NCBI RefSeq assembly: GCF_000208745.1
Contig: NC_030857.1
Coordinates: 17,497,433-17,561,432 of the forward strand
Origin: Theobroma cacao
Taxonomy: Eukaryota; Streptophyta; Magnoliopsida; Malvales; Malvaceae
Direction: 5' to 3'
DNA: 64,000 nt
Below the pieces are notes generated by a model that made no database searches, was not told the DNA's origin, and worked only from the letters and a program-made list of their open reading frames with translations. How positions within the stretch are numbered: position 1 is the first letter of the stretch; each line of letters opens with the position of its first letter. Of the stretch, positions 25,233 to 38,090 are shown in pieces. The position numbers were made by a program, and so were the translations under genes.

Positions 25233-27258
25233 TAAAGTTAGTTATGGCTTGTAACTCGGCTGGACGATTAACCAATTGAGCCACTCCAATGACAACTAAC
25301 AAACTGCTCTATGTCTCTTAGTAACGGGGACTTGGAAGTGTGGACTCTTGTTTTTACCGCCAAAACATATGTCAATCTCCGTTCTCTCCGGCGCCGAAAC
25401 TCCACTCTTAGAGCAAGACACCATAGACGGCTACGTTGGTTGCAATGGCCGCCCTGTCGCCAGGGCCAAGTCCGGCGGCTGGAGGTCCGCGTCTTTTATC
25501 ATAGGTGCGTTTTCCACTCAATCAACCTTTTCTAATCACTCAAGAAATTGTAAATGAGTCAAATATGTGTATATACCTTCCAAAATTTGTGCAGGCATCG
25601 AAGTCGCTGAGAGGTTTGCGTATTTCGGAATCGAGTCCAACCTCATCAGTTACTTAACGGGACCTCTGGGCCAGTCCACTGCCGCTGCAGCAGAGCAAGT
25701 CAACGCTTGGTCTGGAACGGCAATGCTTTTGCCACTCTTGGGGGGATTCGTTGCTGATTCTTTCCTCGGCCGATACCGCACCATTATTGTCGCTTCTCTT
25801 CTTTACGTATTGGTAATTTATTCAAAATTCCTTTCCATTTTTTCAAATTTCAACCAGAAATGTGATGGGATGAAAAGGTTTAGAATGATGAAGGAAAAGC
25901 TGAAAGGGTATGTGCATATAAGAAGCAAGTAAACAGTGCTCCTCTATTCCGAATTTGGATTCTTTGAGAACCCTGAAGAAATTGCTAAACAGAAATACTG
26001 ACCTACAGTTAACATTCATATACATTTAACCATACACACTGCTTGTTCCAATGGAATGTTTTGAGCAGGGTAGGTTGTGTAACTTGTTCTTTTGTATTAT
26101 AAAATACATTTTATCCATCTTAGGAAAGGAAAATGTGAATTTTAGGCTTGAGTTCAGAGGGGTTGCCTCAAGTTCTCTTAAACTCTTTAGTCATAATAAA
26201 TGAGCTAACCCAATGGCAAACTAGTGAGGTTGCTTGTTAGTAATGCTTAAACAGGAATTTTGAGAATCAATTCAAGCTTAAGACAAGCTTAAGCAAATAT
26301 AAAACTTTATCTACTTGTACTGGAACAATCTGTTGCTAGAGCAGAGTTCCAACTTTCGACAAATGAAAATTCAGTAAAGGCTGGAGATTTGAGTAAGCGG
26401 TCAGGTTTCATTTATTTATTTTATTATTTTTATTAATTGTGGGAATACTATTTGAAGTTTTTTTTTACTTTTTGGAATAATTTACAGGGGCTAAGCTTGT
26501 TGACTGTCACAGCTACTCTTCCTTCTGTCAATCCTTCTGGCTGCCAAAATACTGATAACTTTGCATTATGCTCCTCTCAGTTTCAAGAGATACTATTCTT
26601 CTTCGCACTCTTTGTAGTAGCACTCGGACAAGGTGGACAAAAGCCATGTGTTCAAGCTTTTGGTGCAGATCAATTTGATACTCAAGACCCAGAGGAGTGC
26701 AAAGCCAAGAGTTCATTCTTTAATTGGTGGTATTTTTGTTTGTGTACTGCCATGTTTATAACACATTGGGTTTTAAACTACATCCAAGACAATCTTAGTT
26801 GGGTTCTTGGATTTGGGATTCCCTGTGTTATGATGGCAGTTGCACTGGTTGTTTTCTTGTGTGGGACAACGACTTATCGTTTTAGTGTCAAAGGTGACAA
26901 GAAAAATCCGTTTGTGAGAATTGGTGAGGTGTACATTTTAGCAGCTAGGAATTGGAATAAAGCATCTTCGGCAATAGCTGTAGAAGAAGAAGTGCATGGA
27001 AATCTGCCAACTGAAAGTTCCAACCAATTCAAGTATAAAAGTTTCTCTTCCTTACTTCAATGAATGTCAAAAGAACAATAATATATGATGCCTTATGAAA
27101 GCTTACATGAGGGTAACAAATTGATATTAGTGGAAAATGATTCATTCTGATCTCTAATTATTTTATGTAGCATCTGAAATAAGTTTGATTTATGTCTGGC
27201 ATCATTTAACCAAGGCAATCTTCCTTGGCACATTGTCATGTGGATGTTCGGATCTTAT

Positions 27259-28854
27259 TGTTGGGATTCGACCTCATACTCAAATATGAAAATAATCAAT
27301 AATTAAAAATAGTAACGCAACGGAAAAATAAAATAATGTTTAATCAGAGAAACAGTCAAATCCTACAGGATCAATGTTTGTGTTTTTTATCTTTAGGATT
27401 TGTCAAATCTTTAGCCACTCAAGTGTTTGGCCTCTAACAGTAATCCACACAGTGACTGAATAAGATTTTTTCAAATGTAGGATTTTTACTTGTGCTAACA
27501 AGTATTGTTTCTAAAACAAAAGGATCAAAAATTCTTGCTGAATCTTATTTTTGTCAGACAAAAAAAATTATTTTTCTTTTCTTATTTTATGAAACAGCTG
27601 AGAAGTAGGTTTGTTTTAGGCTTAAAATTCTAGTTTGCTAATATATTATATTTATATAGCCAAACTAATTTGTAACCCTAAATACAACAAATGTATTTTA
27701 ATTTAATTAAGTCTCTAAAAACTTAATTAATTTCTTACTTTATTCTGGTCTTTTTCAATTAAGTCCAACTTAATTAATTATCTTTATTTAATCTCAATCA
27801 TGTCACTTAATGTGTGTAACCCATTAAACTTCAAACATACTGACAATAAATATAAATCATAATCATATATCAATTTGATAATTAATTTATATTTATAGAT
27901 CATAAGCGGCATCTAGCAATACATCATGACCACTCAAATGTTAGAGAGTCAATTAAAGAATTTGATAAAACCCTTCAGTGATAAGCCTCTCAGTGCAATA
28001 CGGTATTTTCATCAAATATCCTAGATATGTCATTAAGCATGACTCAGTGTCTACTTGTAACATTTCATATTAGTTCTCATAATTCATGACTAACCTTATG
28101 AATTTAGAAAACTAACTTTCCTCAAATTCATCATGCTTTGGCCAAAGACTTTATACAAGCTAATCAAGAATTGAGAACAAGTGAGATACATCCCCTCATA
28201 TCACTTGGGGTGATGAATCCTCTGTTGACCACTCATTCACCTTCGCATGCTTCATGACATACCCAAAAGCACCCTGTTTAGGCATCTAGATGCTTTCAAA
28301 CCCGTAAGGGTGAAATCAAAATATGTCATTCTCCATACAAGATGACATAGTGTCTCAAGTCCAAGGACTAGTTGCATGACTATCACATGAGAACATTTTT
28401 CATAGACACTTGAGTGAAATACCAAATGGAGTTCTCATAGCGGGTCGTGTTCAGTAAACTTGTTCTTTAACAAGTATCTATACGTTATCCTCAATTATCC
28501 CATATACTTCAATCTATAAGATCAATTGCTTACTTCCCAAGTAAGGAGGCTTAACATGTACCAATCTTTGAGCATTGTCAATGCCCTATCTTGACAATAC
28601 AATGACTAGGAACGATTTTAGGAACATGGCTTTAATGCATAGTGATCTCATAATTGTAACAACTTTACAATTCTCTTATAAGGCCTTTATGTTCCATAGA
28701 CTTCATCCAATTAGTACTTAATAACTCTTTATTATTGCACTAACTTGAAGAAAAACCTCTATCACATATAATTATGCGATTACATATGCATTAAATGACA
28801 ATATATATATATATTTCTTGACTAATCTAATTGACTCAAGGGCATCTACCAACA
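27259..28854 (-). repeat. left LTR (3' LTR of the minus-strand element)
   Basis: 1,596 bp, from TGTTGGGATTCGACC to ATCTACCAACA, homologous along its whole length to 33783-35379. Confidence 0.95.
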
Positions 28855-29362
28855 ATCTCTCACTTGCACTTGCGTTAATTGCTAACGTATCTAATATCAA
28901 ACTTTTTCACTTAGCAATTGTGTCTCTACTAGGACAACTCAAATTACAATATTTGAGAATATGTTAATTTATATGTTTGACAATCGCCATTGTCATAATC
29001 GAAATACTAATTTAGATCACAATGAGACCTTGATTCCATTATTATGGCTTTTGTTGTTACTTTAACAACTCAGAATCATTTATTAATTCATTAAACCAAT
29101 GATCCAAATATCTCTTCTTTTGTAGCCTAAACAAACGATTTGTATCCGATTATAGATATAATTATGCAGTTATCTCTTATTTTTGGAACTGGTCCAATAT
29201 AACTACTCAATCATGACTTTATATCACTTTTAACATTTAGGATTCTCTCTATGTTAAGTTCCTTTAACATGTAATCCTAAATTCTTTTGTTGAATCCCTT
29301 TTTAGGCTCTAACTCTTTAGTCCCATTTTGTTTTTCTTATACTGGTAAATGTATCTTATACA

Positions 29363-29481
29363 TGCACCCGAATATTTGTCTCATTGGTTGGTGCATAATA
29401 CTCTACCTAAAAAGCAAGGTTCGAATCCCTCCGCCTAAAAAGCAGGGTTTGAATCCCCCCTTCCCCAATTATAAAAAAAAA
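29363..29481 (+). mobile_element. tRNA-derived SINE inside the LTR element
   Basis: About 119 bp flanked by a perfect 16-bp duplication, AAATGTATCTTATACA, at 29347-29362 and 29482-29497. It has an A-box-like CTCATTGGTTGGTGCA, a B-box GGTTCGAATCCC, a second diverged B-box copy (GGTTTGAATCCCC) after a repeated CCTAAAAAGCA, and a terminal A-run. This fits a Pol III tRNA-derived SINE on the + strand. Confidence 0.85.
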
Positions 29482-30599
29482 AAATGTATCTTATACACTT
29501 TTAATGAGTAACTTATCTTACTCCCACTAACCTTGTGATGCGCACAAAATATGTTTATCTTATTCAATGTATTCAACTATTTTGAATTTATTACAATGAA
29601 TAGAGATTATTATCCAATCATTCATGTTATATTATTTAGTAGACTCATCTTACATGAGTAGTGCATCAATATGCATCCTACAATGGTTTGTATTTAATGG
29701 ATTCATCTCATGAATTATGCATCTTTATGCATCTCATGAAATCAATTTTTATGCATAGATCTTATCTATTGGATTTCATAATTTCATAACCTTTGACTTT
29801 TAAAGTGTCATTAGCTCCCACTATTTCTATCATGTATAGAAATCTTACCAAGTAAACTTGTTTACTTTTCTTTGGCGTGTTATATCCATAACTTTTATGT
29901 ATACTAATATGTCATTAGTCATTCATCATTGGTTATGGAATGAAATCCTATCAAGGGTTAGTTCATGTGATTAATTGGGTTTGGAATGCTTTGTAATTCA
30001 TCTTTTATGAATTCAATACGATAATCAATTGCTATTTAGTTCTAAGCAATCTTAATTTAGATCCAAGATTTCATTAAGAATGCTCATTGACTAAATATGT
30101 TTATAATCCTATTACGAATTCATTGAGTTTTGACTCAATTTTATCTAAGTCAACTCATTAATTTTTTTTTTATTTATAATAAAAAAAATAATATCACAAT
30201 AATCTTATCATTATGACTTAATTTTGATTGTCATATATGCAAGGTTATACTTTAAGAATAAATAATTTAGAACAATTCCAAAATAAAATGAGATGTAATG
30301 TAAATATATATATATATATATAAGCTAAGCATCTCATGCTAGCAAAATATAAATCTATGTTTCCTAAACATAAAATAAATATTTAGCCATAAGTCCAAAA
30401 CCAAAAACATCTCATTTTGACAATCATGCCATGAAAACATTCAATGTTCTAAAATTATTTATTATTCCACAATGTTCTAATCTAGGTCTACAAGCTTGAT
30501 CACCATCAATTAAGGTTGTCCTTTTCATGATCCTATTCTTCATTGCTCCTTGTCATTAGTTCCTTCAAGATGTCATACATATTAAAACCATTAATAAAG

Positions 30600-31509
30600 A
30601 GTAAGGTATCATATGCCAAGTAGTGAAAAATAAATCATCATATGATTCATACTTGATGTGGAAGCTTCCTTTTGTTTCTTCCTTTTGATGGATTCAAGAT
30701 AATCTTTGCAATTGTGCCTCCAATGCCCTAGTTTGCCATAGAAATGGCATTTGTCATTGTCCTTATCCTTCTTCACTCTTCTAGTAGGTTTTATACCTTT
30801 TGAAGTTGATGCCTTTTCATCCTTGGCTTTCTTAGAAAATTTTCTTTTTCTTAGAAGAGATAAGGTGAACTGAAGGCTCATACTTCGCAATAGTGTTCTC
30901 AGCCGGTGTGAGCATATTCAATAAGCCTAAAAGGGTTACCTCAATCTTATTCATGTTGAAGTTCAACACAAACTGTGAATAGCTCTCTAGTAGCGAAGAA
31001 AGTATAAGATCTATGCTCAAATCGTGATCCATAACCTAACTTAACTGCTCAAGTTGAGTGATATATCCTATCATCTTAAGCACATGAGACCTTACTGGGC
31101 TTCCCTCAAACATCTTATATCGGAACAATTCCCTTGAAATGTCGAATCTCTATGTACGACTTTCCTTATCGAACATTTCTCTAAAGTTTAGGATAATATC
31201 TTGAGCATTCATAGCTTCATGTTGCTTTTGAAGATCTGGAGCTATACTAGCCAACATCACACATATGGCTTGATCGAGATCATCCATATAAACTCTATAA
31301 GCCTCATTTTCCTCATTTGTAGCATCATCGCTAGGTACCTCTGGAATAAGACCATTTGGGACATAAGCCTTTTTCTCTTGTTTCAAGACAATCTTGATAT
31401 TGCGAAACCAGTCAATGAAATTTGGGCCTGTCAACTTGTTTGCATCAAGTATGCTTCTAAGTGACAAACTATTCGCCATGATAGATTTATATCCTATATA
31501 AATCAACAT
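30600..31509 (-). pseudogene. copia-type gag of the non-autonomous element, frameshifted
   Basis: Minus-strand reading starts near 31476 (MANSLSLRSILDANKLTGPN), the typical start of plant copia gag, with YRVYMDDLDQAICVMLASI and IILNFREMF downstream. Coding similarity continues in other frames (DLILSSLLESYSQFVLNFNM near 31010-30940) to a zinc-knuckle region at about 30760-30690, which reads CHFYGKLGHWRHNC: the second cysteine of C-x2-C-x4-H-x4-C is a tyrosine. Several frame changes mean no full gag protein can be made. Confidence 0.8.
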
Positions 31510-32030
31510 ATATGATTATTCATTAACGCAAATTATATAATCATAAAGACAAGGTTTTAGAATCTTATATGATTAGTCTCAATATTTTATCAAAAAAATA
31601 GCTCTTCTCTACTATTTTGATAAATTTAACCTTTAAACTTCTTATTGAGCTAGGACTTTTTTATCCCACCATGACCTTGACTGACTTAACAAGCCATAAT
31701 GAAACTAATTAGGTAGATAACTTAGCTTATCAATTGTATCTTATACAACTCCTAGATCAGTTAGGTGACAACTCTTTGTCTAAATATATCATATATATTT
31801 TGCCTAACTATGCCTCTAATACTATGTGGTCATGTGTGACACATCCGAACAACATGGTACTAGTTGAGTAAGACCAATAACTTAAACGTACTCGTGTAAA
31901 ACTTTGGCCTTGAGTGACTCAACAATCCTCCAATTAAAAGAGCAACCTGGTTATCTTGTTATATGGTGGAAGGTAACTTTTTGACTCAATATATTAATGA
32001 GGGATTTTTATTTATTAATTCATTAATTAN

Positions 32031-32070
<40 letters not shown>
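32031..32070. repeat. AT microsatellite with an unresolved base
   Basis: About 20 AT units directly after an N at 32030, inside the non-autonomous LTR element. Length is probably uncertain in the assembly. Confidence 0.9.
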
Positions 32071-32072
<2 letters not shown>

Positions 32073-33782
32073 AAAATAAGTCTATCTCATGCCAACTACT
32101 AGGATGATTATAGGCTTTACTAATTCTAATTTCCTCGAGCCATTAAGGAAATTAATTGGTCAAATTCCTGAGGGATTCACACAAACATCATCTTCAAGCT
32201 TTGCTTGTAAGCTCCTTGAATCTCCATGGCGCCTTTGGATCTCCATCTTCAAATTACAAAAATTTTTCTATCTAACCCTAGTTTTACACTTTGATGTAAC
32301 TAATTACATTTTATAATCAAGAAATCTCGAGTTACATTGGAGGGGAGTTAGGTGAGAAAAGAATTTTACAACCCAGAGAAAATAAAGATAAGGCAAGGTG
32401 CACAGATCGTATTTTAAAATAAATACCAAGAGAAATAAAATTTAACCATCCATGACCTAATCTTTTAAGGTTTAAGTCTATAATCATCCTCATGCTTTAT
32501 AATCATAATCAAAAGCATAGAAATAAATGCAAGCTCGATATCACATAGTGATCTTGTGTGTTATTTGAGAAAAGTATCAATTAATTCACTTAAAGTGCAA
32601 GACTCAAATTATTTAGTATTGTTTTATTTCAATTTAGTGTTTAAGAAATTCTCAATTTCAAAACACTTAAAGTGAACCTTTTACTTCTATTTCTTAGTAG
32701 AAATTCATTGAAATAAAACTTTCCGTTTTAATTCTTTCCATAATTAAAACTCCTTTTAATTTTGGAAACCATTTTATTTTAGGTAAACTTCCTAAAATAT
32801 ATCTAAGACAACATTTTAATTTCTAACATTTAGAACATGGATTAGTTTCCTAAATTGTATGTTATTTAAGTTACCTAAATGGTGACTTAACAAATTTTGG
32901 AAATTTCTAGTCAAATCAAAATTTTAAGAAAAGTTCAATGCTATCACATAACTTTAGAAATTTCTTTTAAAGTAGGAAACTATTTCTTATGAATTTTCCA
33001 AATCAAAATACTATCCTTAATTTTAGGAACTTCTTTTAAAGTAAGAAACAATTTCCTATTTTTTTTTTATGAATCACCCAAAATTAAAATTCTATCCTTA
33101 ATTTTAGGAATTGTTTTTAAAGTCAGAAACAATTTCTTATTTTTTTATGAATCACCCAAAATTAAAATATATGATATTTAAGTGCTCTTAAAACTCCAAA
33201 AATAATGAGTCAAACTTATGAAAAAGTTGCTGAAAATTTTCAGCAAGTGTGTTTAACAATTAAACACAAAATTCATGAAGAATTAAGCCACCAAAACTGA
33301 TCATAGCTATTCAAAATTTTCTGCATTGAATCTTTATTGCTTTGGAACTTGGAAACATGATTTTTATGAACCTTTTTCATACTAAATCAAGTCTAGCTGA
33401 AACATGGAGCAATTTAATTTGATAAAATTAATTTTTAACAATTGAAAACTCCTCAAAACACTTACCCAATGTTAGTAAAAATAATTGGTACATTAGTTCC
33501 CAAAACACTTCAAAACTATTTGGTTTTAACTTGGCTTCGCAAGCCTTTTAATCCATTCATTAATTCTTCAACTAAACATGATCTTAAACATTTTAAAAGA
33601 TATTTTAATGAATTAATTACATGTTGTTCAGATTTGAATTAAAATAGAAAAATAAATTTCTAAGAAAGCCTTTAAAATTGATATATACCAAATCAACACA
33701 CAAATCAATCCTATTGATTATCACTAAGAATCAAGTATACTTATTACATGAAAAACATAAAAAAAAAAGGCTTTGATACAAC

Positions 33783-35379
33783 TGCTGGGATTCAACCTCA
33801 TGCTCAAACATGAAAATAATCAATAATTAAAAATAGTAACACAGCAGAAAAATAAAATAATATTTAATCAGAGAAACAGTCGAATCCTACAGGATCAATG
33901 TTTGTGTTTTTCATCTTTAGGATTTGTTAAATCTTTAGCCACCTAAGTGTTTGGCTTCTAATAGTAATCCACACAGTGACTAAATAAGACCTTCTCAAAG
34001 GTAGGATTTTTACTTATGCTAGCAAGTATTGTTTCTAAAACAAAAAGACTAAAAATTCTTACTGAATTTTATTTTTGTCAGGCAAAGAAAACTATTTTTT
34101 TTCTTATTTTATGAAACAGTTGAGAAGTGGGTTTTTTTTAGTTTTAAAATTCTAGTTTGCTAATATAATATATTTATATAGCCAAACTAATTTGTAACCC
34201 TAAATACAACAATTGTATTTTAATTTAATTAAGTCTCTGAAAACTTAATTAATTTCTTACTTTATTTTGGTCTCTTTCAATTAAGTCCAATTTAATTAAT
34301 TATCTTTATTTAATCTCAATCATGTCCTTTAATGTGTGTGACTCATTAGGCTTCTAACATGTTGGCAATAAATATAAATCATAATCATATATCAATTTGA
34401 TAATTAATTTATATTTATAGATCATGAGCGGCATCTAGTAATACATCATGACCACTCAAATGTTAGAGAGTCAATTAAAGAATTTGACAAATCCCTTCAG
34501 TGTAGCCTCTCAGTGCAATACGGTCCTTTCATCAAATGTTTCGGATATGTCATTAAGCATGGCTCAGTGTCTACTTATAACATTCCATATTAGTTCCCAT
34601 AATTCATGACTAACCTTATGAATTTAGAAAACTAACTTTCCTCAAATTCATCATGCTTTGGCCAAAGATTTTATACAAGTTAATCAAGAATTGAGAACAA
34701 GTGAGATACATCTCCTCATATCACTTGGGGTGATGAATCTTCTCTTGACCACTCATTCACCTTCGCATGTTTCATGGCATATCAAAAAACACTCTATTTA
34801 GGTATCTGGTTACTTTCAAACCCGTTGGGGTGAAATCTAAGCATGTCATTCTCCATACAAGATGACCTGGTGTCTCAAGTCCAAGGATTAGTTGCACGAC
34901 TATCACATGAGAACATTTTCCATAGACACTTGAGTGAAATACCAAATAGAATTCTCATAGTGGGTCATGTTCAGTGAATTTGTTCTTTAACAAGCACATA
35001 CACGTTATCCTCAAGTATCCCATTTACTTCAATCTATGAGATCAATTGCTTACTTCCCAAGTACGGAAGCTTAACATGTACCAGTCTTTGAGTATTGTTA
35101 ATGCCCTGTCTTGACAATACAATTACTCGGAACAATTTTAGGAACATGGTTTTTATGTATAGTGATCTCATAACTGTAACAACTTTACAATTCTCTTGCA
35201 AGGCTTTATGTTCCATGGGCTTCATTCAATTAGTATTTAATAACTCCTTATTATTGCACTAACATGAAGGAAAACCTTTATCACGTATAATTATGAGATT
35301 AAATACGTATTAAATGACAATATATATACATATATATATTTCTTGACCAATCCAATTAGCTCAAGGGCATATACCAACA
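33783..35379 (-). repeat. right LTR (5' LTR of the minus-strand element)
   Basis: 1,597 bp, from TGCTGGGATTCAACC to ATATACCAACA. In the first 118 bp I count nine differences from the left LTR, all transitions. Confidence 0.95.
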
Positions 35380-36503
35380 CTTATAACATAATATGTTGTT
35401 TGTATTAAGTATTCCCTGTACTTTCTTTGTTCCATTGAAACATGTACAGATTCTTGTTTATACATGTACAGACATGAACTGTTTCCCTTTTATCATACTG
35501 GGTTGAGCTATTCTACTATGACCTGTTATTACCAGGGAGCTCTTGCTGTTTCCTTTTCTTCTTCCACAATATTGGGAATGTTTCAACTTGAACTTGGCTG
35601 AAATTATGAAAATAATCTTCTTAGTTTCTAGTTTTGTTTTCCATACCAAAATATCTGTAACATGGCAATTTGGAATTTCTTATGTGGTAGGTTCCTCAAC
35701 AAAGCCTTGCTTGCTTCCGATGGTTTGAAGGAACATGGACAGGCATTTAGCATCAGAGAGGTTGAAGAAGCAAAGGCTGTTCTGAGGCTTGTTCCTATAT
35801 GGTTTGCAAGCTTGGTTTATGCTGTTGTCTTTGCACAATCCTCGACTTTCTTTGTCAAGCAAGGAGCTACTATGAACAGATCAATAACAGCAGAGTTTAA
35901 AATATCATCTGCTTCGCTGCAATCATTTGCTAGCCTTGCAAGTATTCTCTTCATTCCTATATACGACCGCATCTTTGTTCCTTTGACGAGAGGCTTTACT
36001 AGGAAACCGGCTGGAATTACAATGCTTCAGAGAATTGGAATCGGGATGCTTTTATCTGCTGTATCTATTGTAATTGCTGCCTTAGTTGAGATGCAGAGGC
36101 TTATGACTGCTCAAAAACACGGTTTGGTAGACAAGCCAGATGCCATGGTTCCTATGAGTGTGTGGTGGCTGGTTCCTTCTTATGTTCTGTTTGGATTGTC
36201 TGACGTGTCACCATGGTCGGTCTTCAAGAATTTTTTTATGATCAGGTCCCAAACGAATTAAGGAGTGTTGGACTTTCACTCTACCTTAGCATCTTTGGGG
36301 TTGGAAGCTTCTTGAGTAGCTTTCTCATCTCAGCCATTGAGAATGCAACTGGTGGGAATGGTCAAGATAGCTGGTTTGCAGATAATCTAAATCGGGCACA
36401 TCTTGATTACTTTTATTGGCTACTTGCTGCACTCAGTGCCATCCAATTGGCTCTCTACTTGTATTTTACAAAATCTTATATTTATAACAAGGGACAAAGA
36501 TAA

Positions 36504-36827
36504 ATCTTCATTATTGCATTTATCTGCTTGTAATTTATCAAGTCCTTTATTATCATCAATAACTACATCCTAAGTCATTTCTATGATGGCAAAGTCCTAT
36601 ATTTTGTATCCTCACAACAACTTCACTACTCGTTTAGTGTACTTTATTAAGTGAAAGAGAAAAGATCTTGCATCCATCAAAGCTGCTCCCTTATGTACCG
36701 TTTGCTGCATACTACATTCCCATCTGCATGATAGTTTCTTAGTTTTGAAAAATGTTGATATCGTGTAAAATAAGATATTGGTGGAGCAATCGGAATGTTG
36801 GGCTGCTTATAATTCCAGCTCACTCGA
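36504..36827. other. spacer between NPF copies 3 and 4
   Basis: Presumed 3' end of copy 3 and short non-coding DNA; nothing else seen. Confidence 0.5.
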
Positions 36828-38090
36828 GCTAGGAATTGGAGAACATCATTTTCAGCAATAGCTGTGGAAGAAGAAGCTCATGGGACTCTGCCATCAGAAA
36901 GCTCCAAGCAAGTCAAGTAAGTGAAATGTTTTTTTTTTAATTTTATTTCACATATGGAAGAGGAAATTAGGGCTGTAAAAAAGGATACAGAGAGCTTTAA
37001 TAAAGAACATTCATACTTATTGTCTTACAAAAGCTTTCCTCAAGGAAAATTATTCATGCTGCTTGCTGTTTTTTTGCTCTTTTATAGAATCTGAAATAAG
37101 TTTGATTTATATTTCTACTGTAATCTAATGAAGCAACACTTTAAAGTATGGATGTCAGGATCTTGTTAAACGATTTTTTGTGTTGTACTGATATGCCATT
37201 CCCTGTTCTTGTTCAGTTTAATGAAGCATGTATAAATCTTGCATATTAATGTACAGACATGTAGTATCTCCCTTTTGTCATGCCACTATCTTTTTCTTTG
37301 GGTTGTGAAAACAATCTTCTCAGTTATGTTTTCCATACCAGAACATCTCTAGAAAGGTTTGCAGCATCAGAGAGGTTGAAGAAGCAAAGGCTGTTCTAAG
37401 GCTAGTTTCAATATGGGCTACAAGCTTGGTTTATGCTGTTGTCCTTGCACAATCCTCGACTTCCTTTACCAAACAAGGAGCTACCATTGACAGATCAATG
37501 ACAAGAAGGTTTAAAGTAGCTGCAGCTTCCCTTCAGTGATTCTTCAGCCTTGCCATTCTTCTCTTTAATCCAATATATGATCACTTTTTTGTTCCTTTAG
37601 CAAGACCTTGATTGGGAAAACAAACCTGCTGGAATTACAATGCTTCAGAGAATTGGAACTAGAATGCTTTTGTCTGCTACATCAATGGCAATTGCTGGCT
37701 TTAGTAGAGATGCAGAGGCTTCAAGCTGCTCAAGACTATGGGTTAGTAGAGAAGCCAAATGTGACGGTTCCAATAAGCGTGTCGTGGCTGGTTCCTCAAT
37801 ATGTTTTGTTTGGATTGGCTGACGTCGTTGAGATGTAAACGGATACGCAGTATTTAATCTTATTTTTAAATTTTATTTAAATATATGATAATTTTTATTA
37901 CCTGAACCCGATTATAGAATATTTTAATCTTACTTTATGGGTTGAGTAATTGACATCTTTTGGTGGGAGTGATGGAGATGGCTGCTTTCCGAAAATCTAA
38001 ATGGGGCACATCTTGATTATTTCTATTGGCTGATTGCCTCTCTGGTTTTATTTTACAAAAAAAGAATAAATTTATAATAAGGGAAAGTAG
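36828..38090 (+). pseudogene. NPF5-type transporter relic, copy 4
   Basis: Remains of a fourth NRT1/PTR copy. 36828-36916 is the 3' end of the third exon (RNWRTSFSAIAVEEEAHGTLP..), still followed by a GTAAGTG donor. The intron is alignable to that of copies 3 and 5. The last exon resumes near 37354 (CSIREVEEAKAVLRLV), its FLNKAL start deleted so that intron tail and exon are fused. A TGA lies in frame at 37537-37539 and a frameshift occurs near 37610. Similarity stops near 37826, about 150 bp of unrelated AT-rich DNA follows, and a last scrap resembling the NLNRAHLDYFYWLL region is at 37997-38035. No 5' exons are present. It cannot encode a transporter. Confidence 0.85.

Larger units (their letters stand above)
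27259..35379 (-). mobile_element. gag-only (non-autonomous) copia-type LTR element in the last intron of NPF copy 3
   Basis: 8,121 bp with 1.6-kb LTRs at 27259-28854 and 33783-35379 (TGTTGG..CCAACA) and a perfect CTTAT duplication (27254-27258, 35380-35384). Orientation is minus: a primer-binding-site-like TTGTATCAAAGC (10 of 12 bases of the initiator-Met type TGGTATCAGAGC) lies next to the right LTR at 33770-33781, a purine-rich GTGAGAGAT next to the left LTR, and gag runs from 31509 down to about 30600. The internal 4.9 kb shows gag only; I see no integrase, reverse transcriptase or RNase H. It must borrow enzymes from a relative, or it lost them. Confidence 0.9.
25369..36503 (+). pseudogene. 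NPF5-type transporter, copy 3, giant intron and frameshift
   Basis: Third tandem NRT1/PTR copy. Exons: 25369-25504, 25595-25812, 26488-27032, 35691-36503. The start ATG at 25369 gives MSISVLSGAETPLLEQD. ExxER motif [26 protein letters not shown] and FFNWWYF are visible. Intron 3 is 8,658 bp because a complete LTR element (27259-35379) sits inside it; the donor AA|GTATAA and acceptor TGGTAG|GTTCC remain usable. In the last exon one T is missing at about 36208/36209: paralogues read GLSDVFTMVGLQEFF, here the frame shifts after GLSDV and stops at 36259-36261, while the rest (VGLQEFFYDQ to NKGQR) continues in the next frame to a stop at 36501-36503. Summed exon length is one short of a multiple of three. 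The product would lose its last membrane spans, unless the deletion is an assembly error. Confidence 0.85.

Noticed and set aside
29380..29460. Possible tRNA gene (GGTTCGAATCC)
   Set aside because: No cloverleaf can be closed; the poly-A end and 16-bp duplication show it is a SINE.
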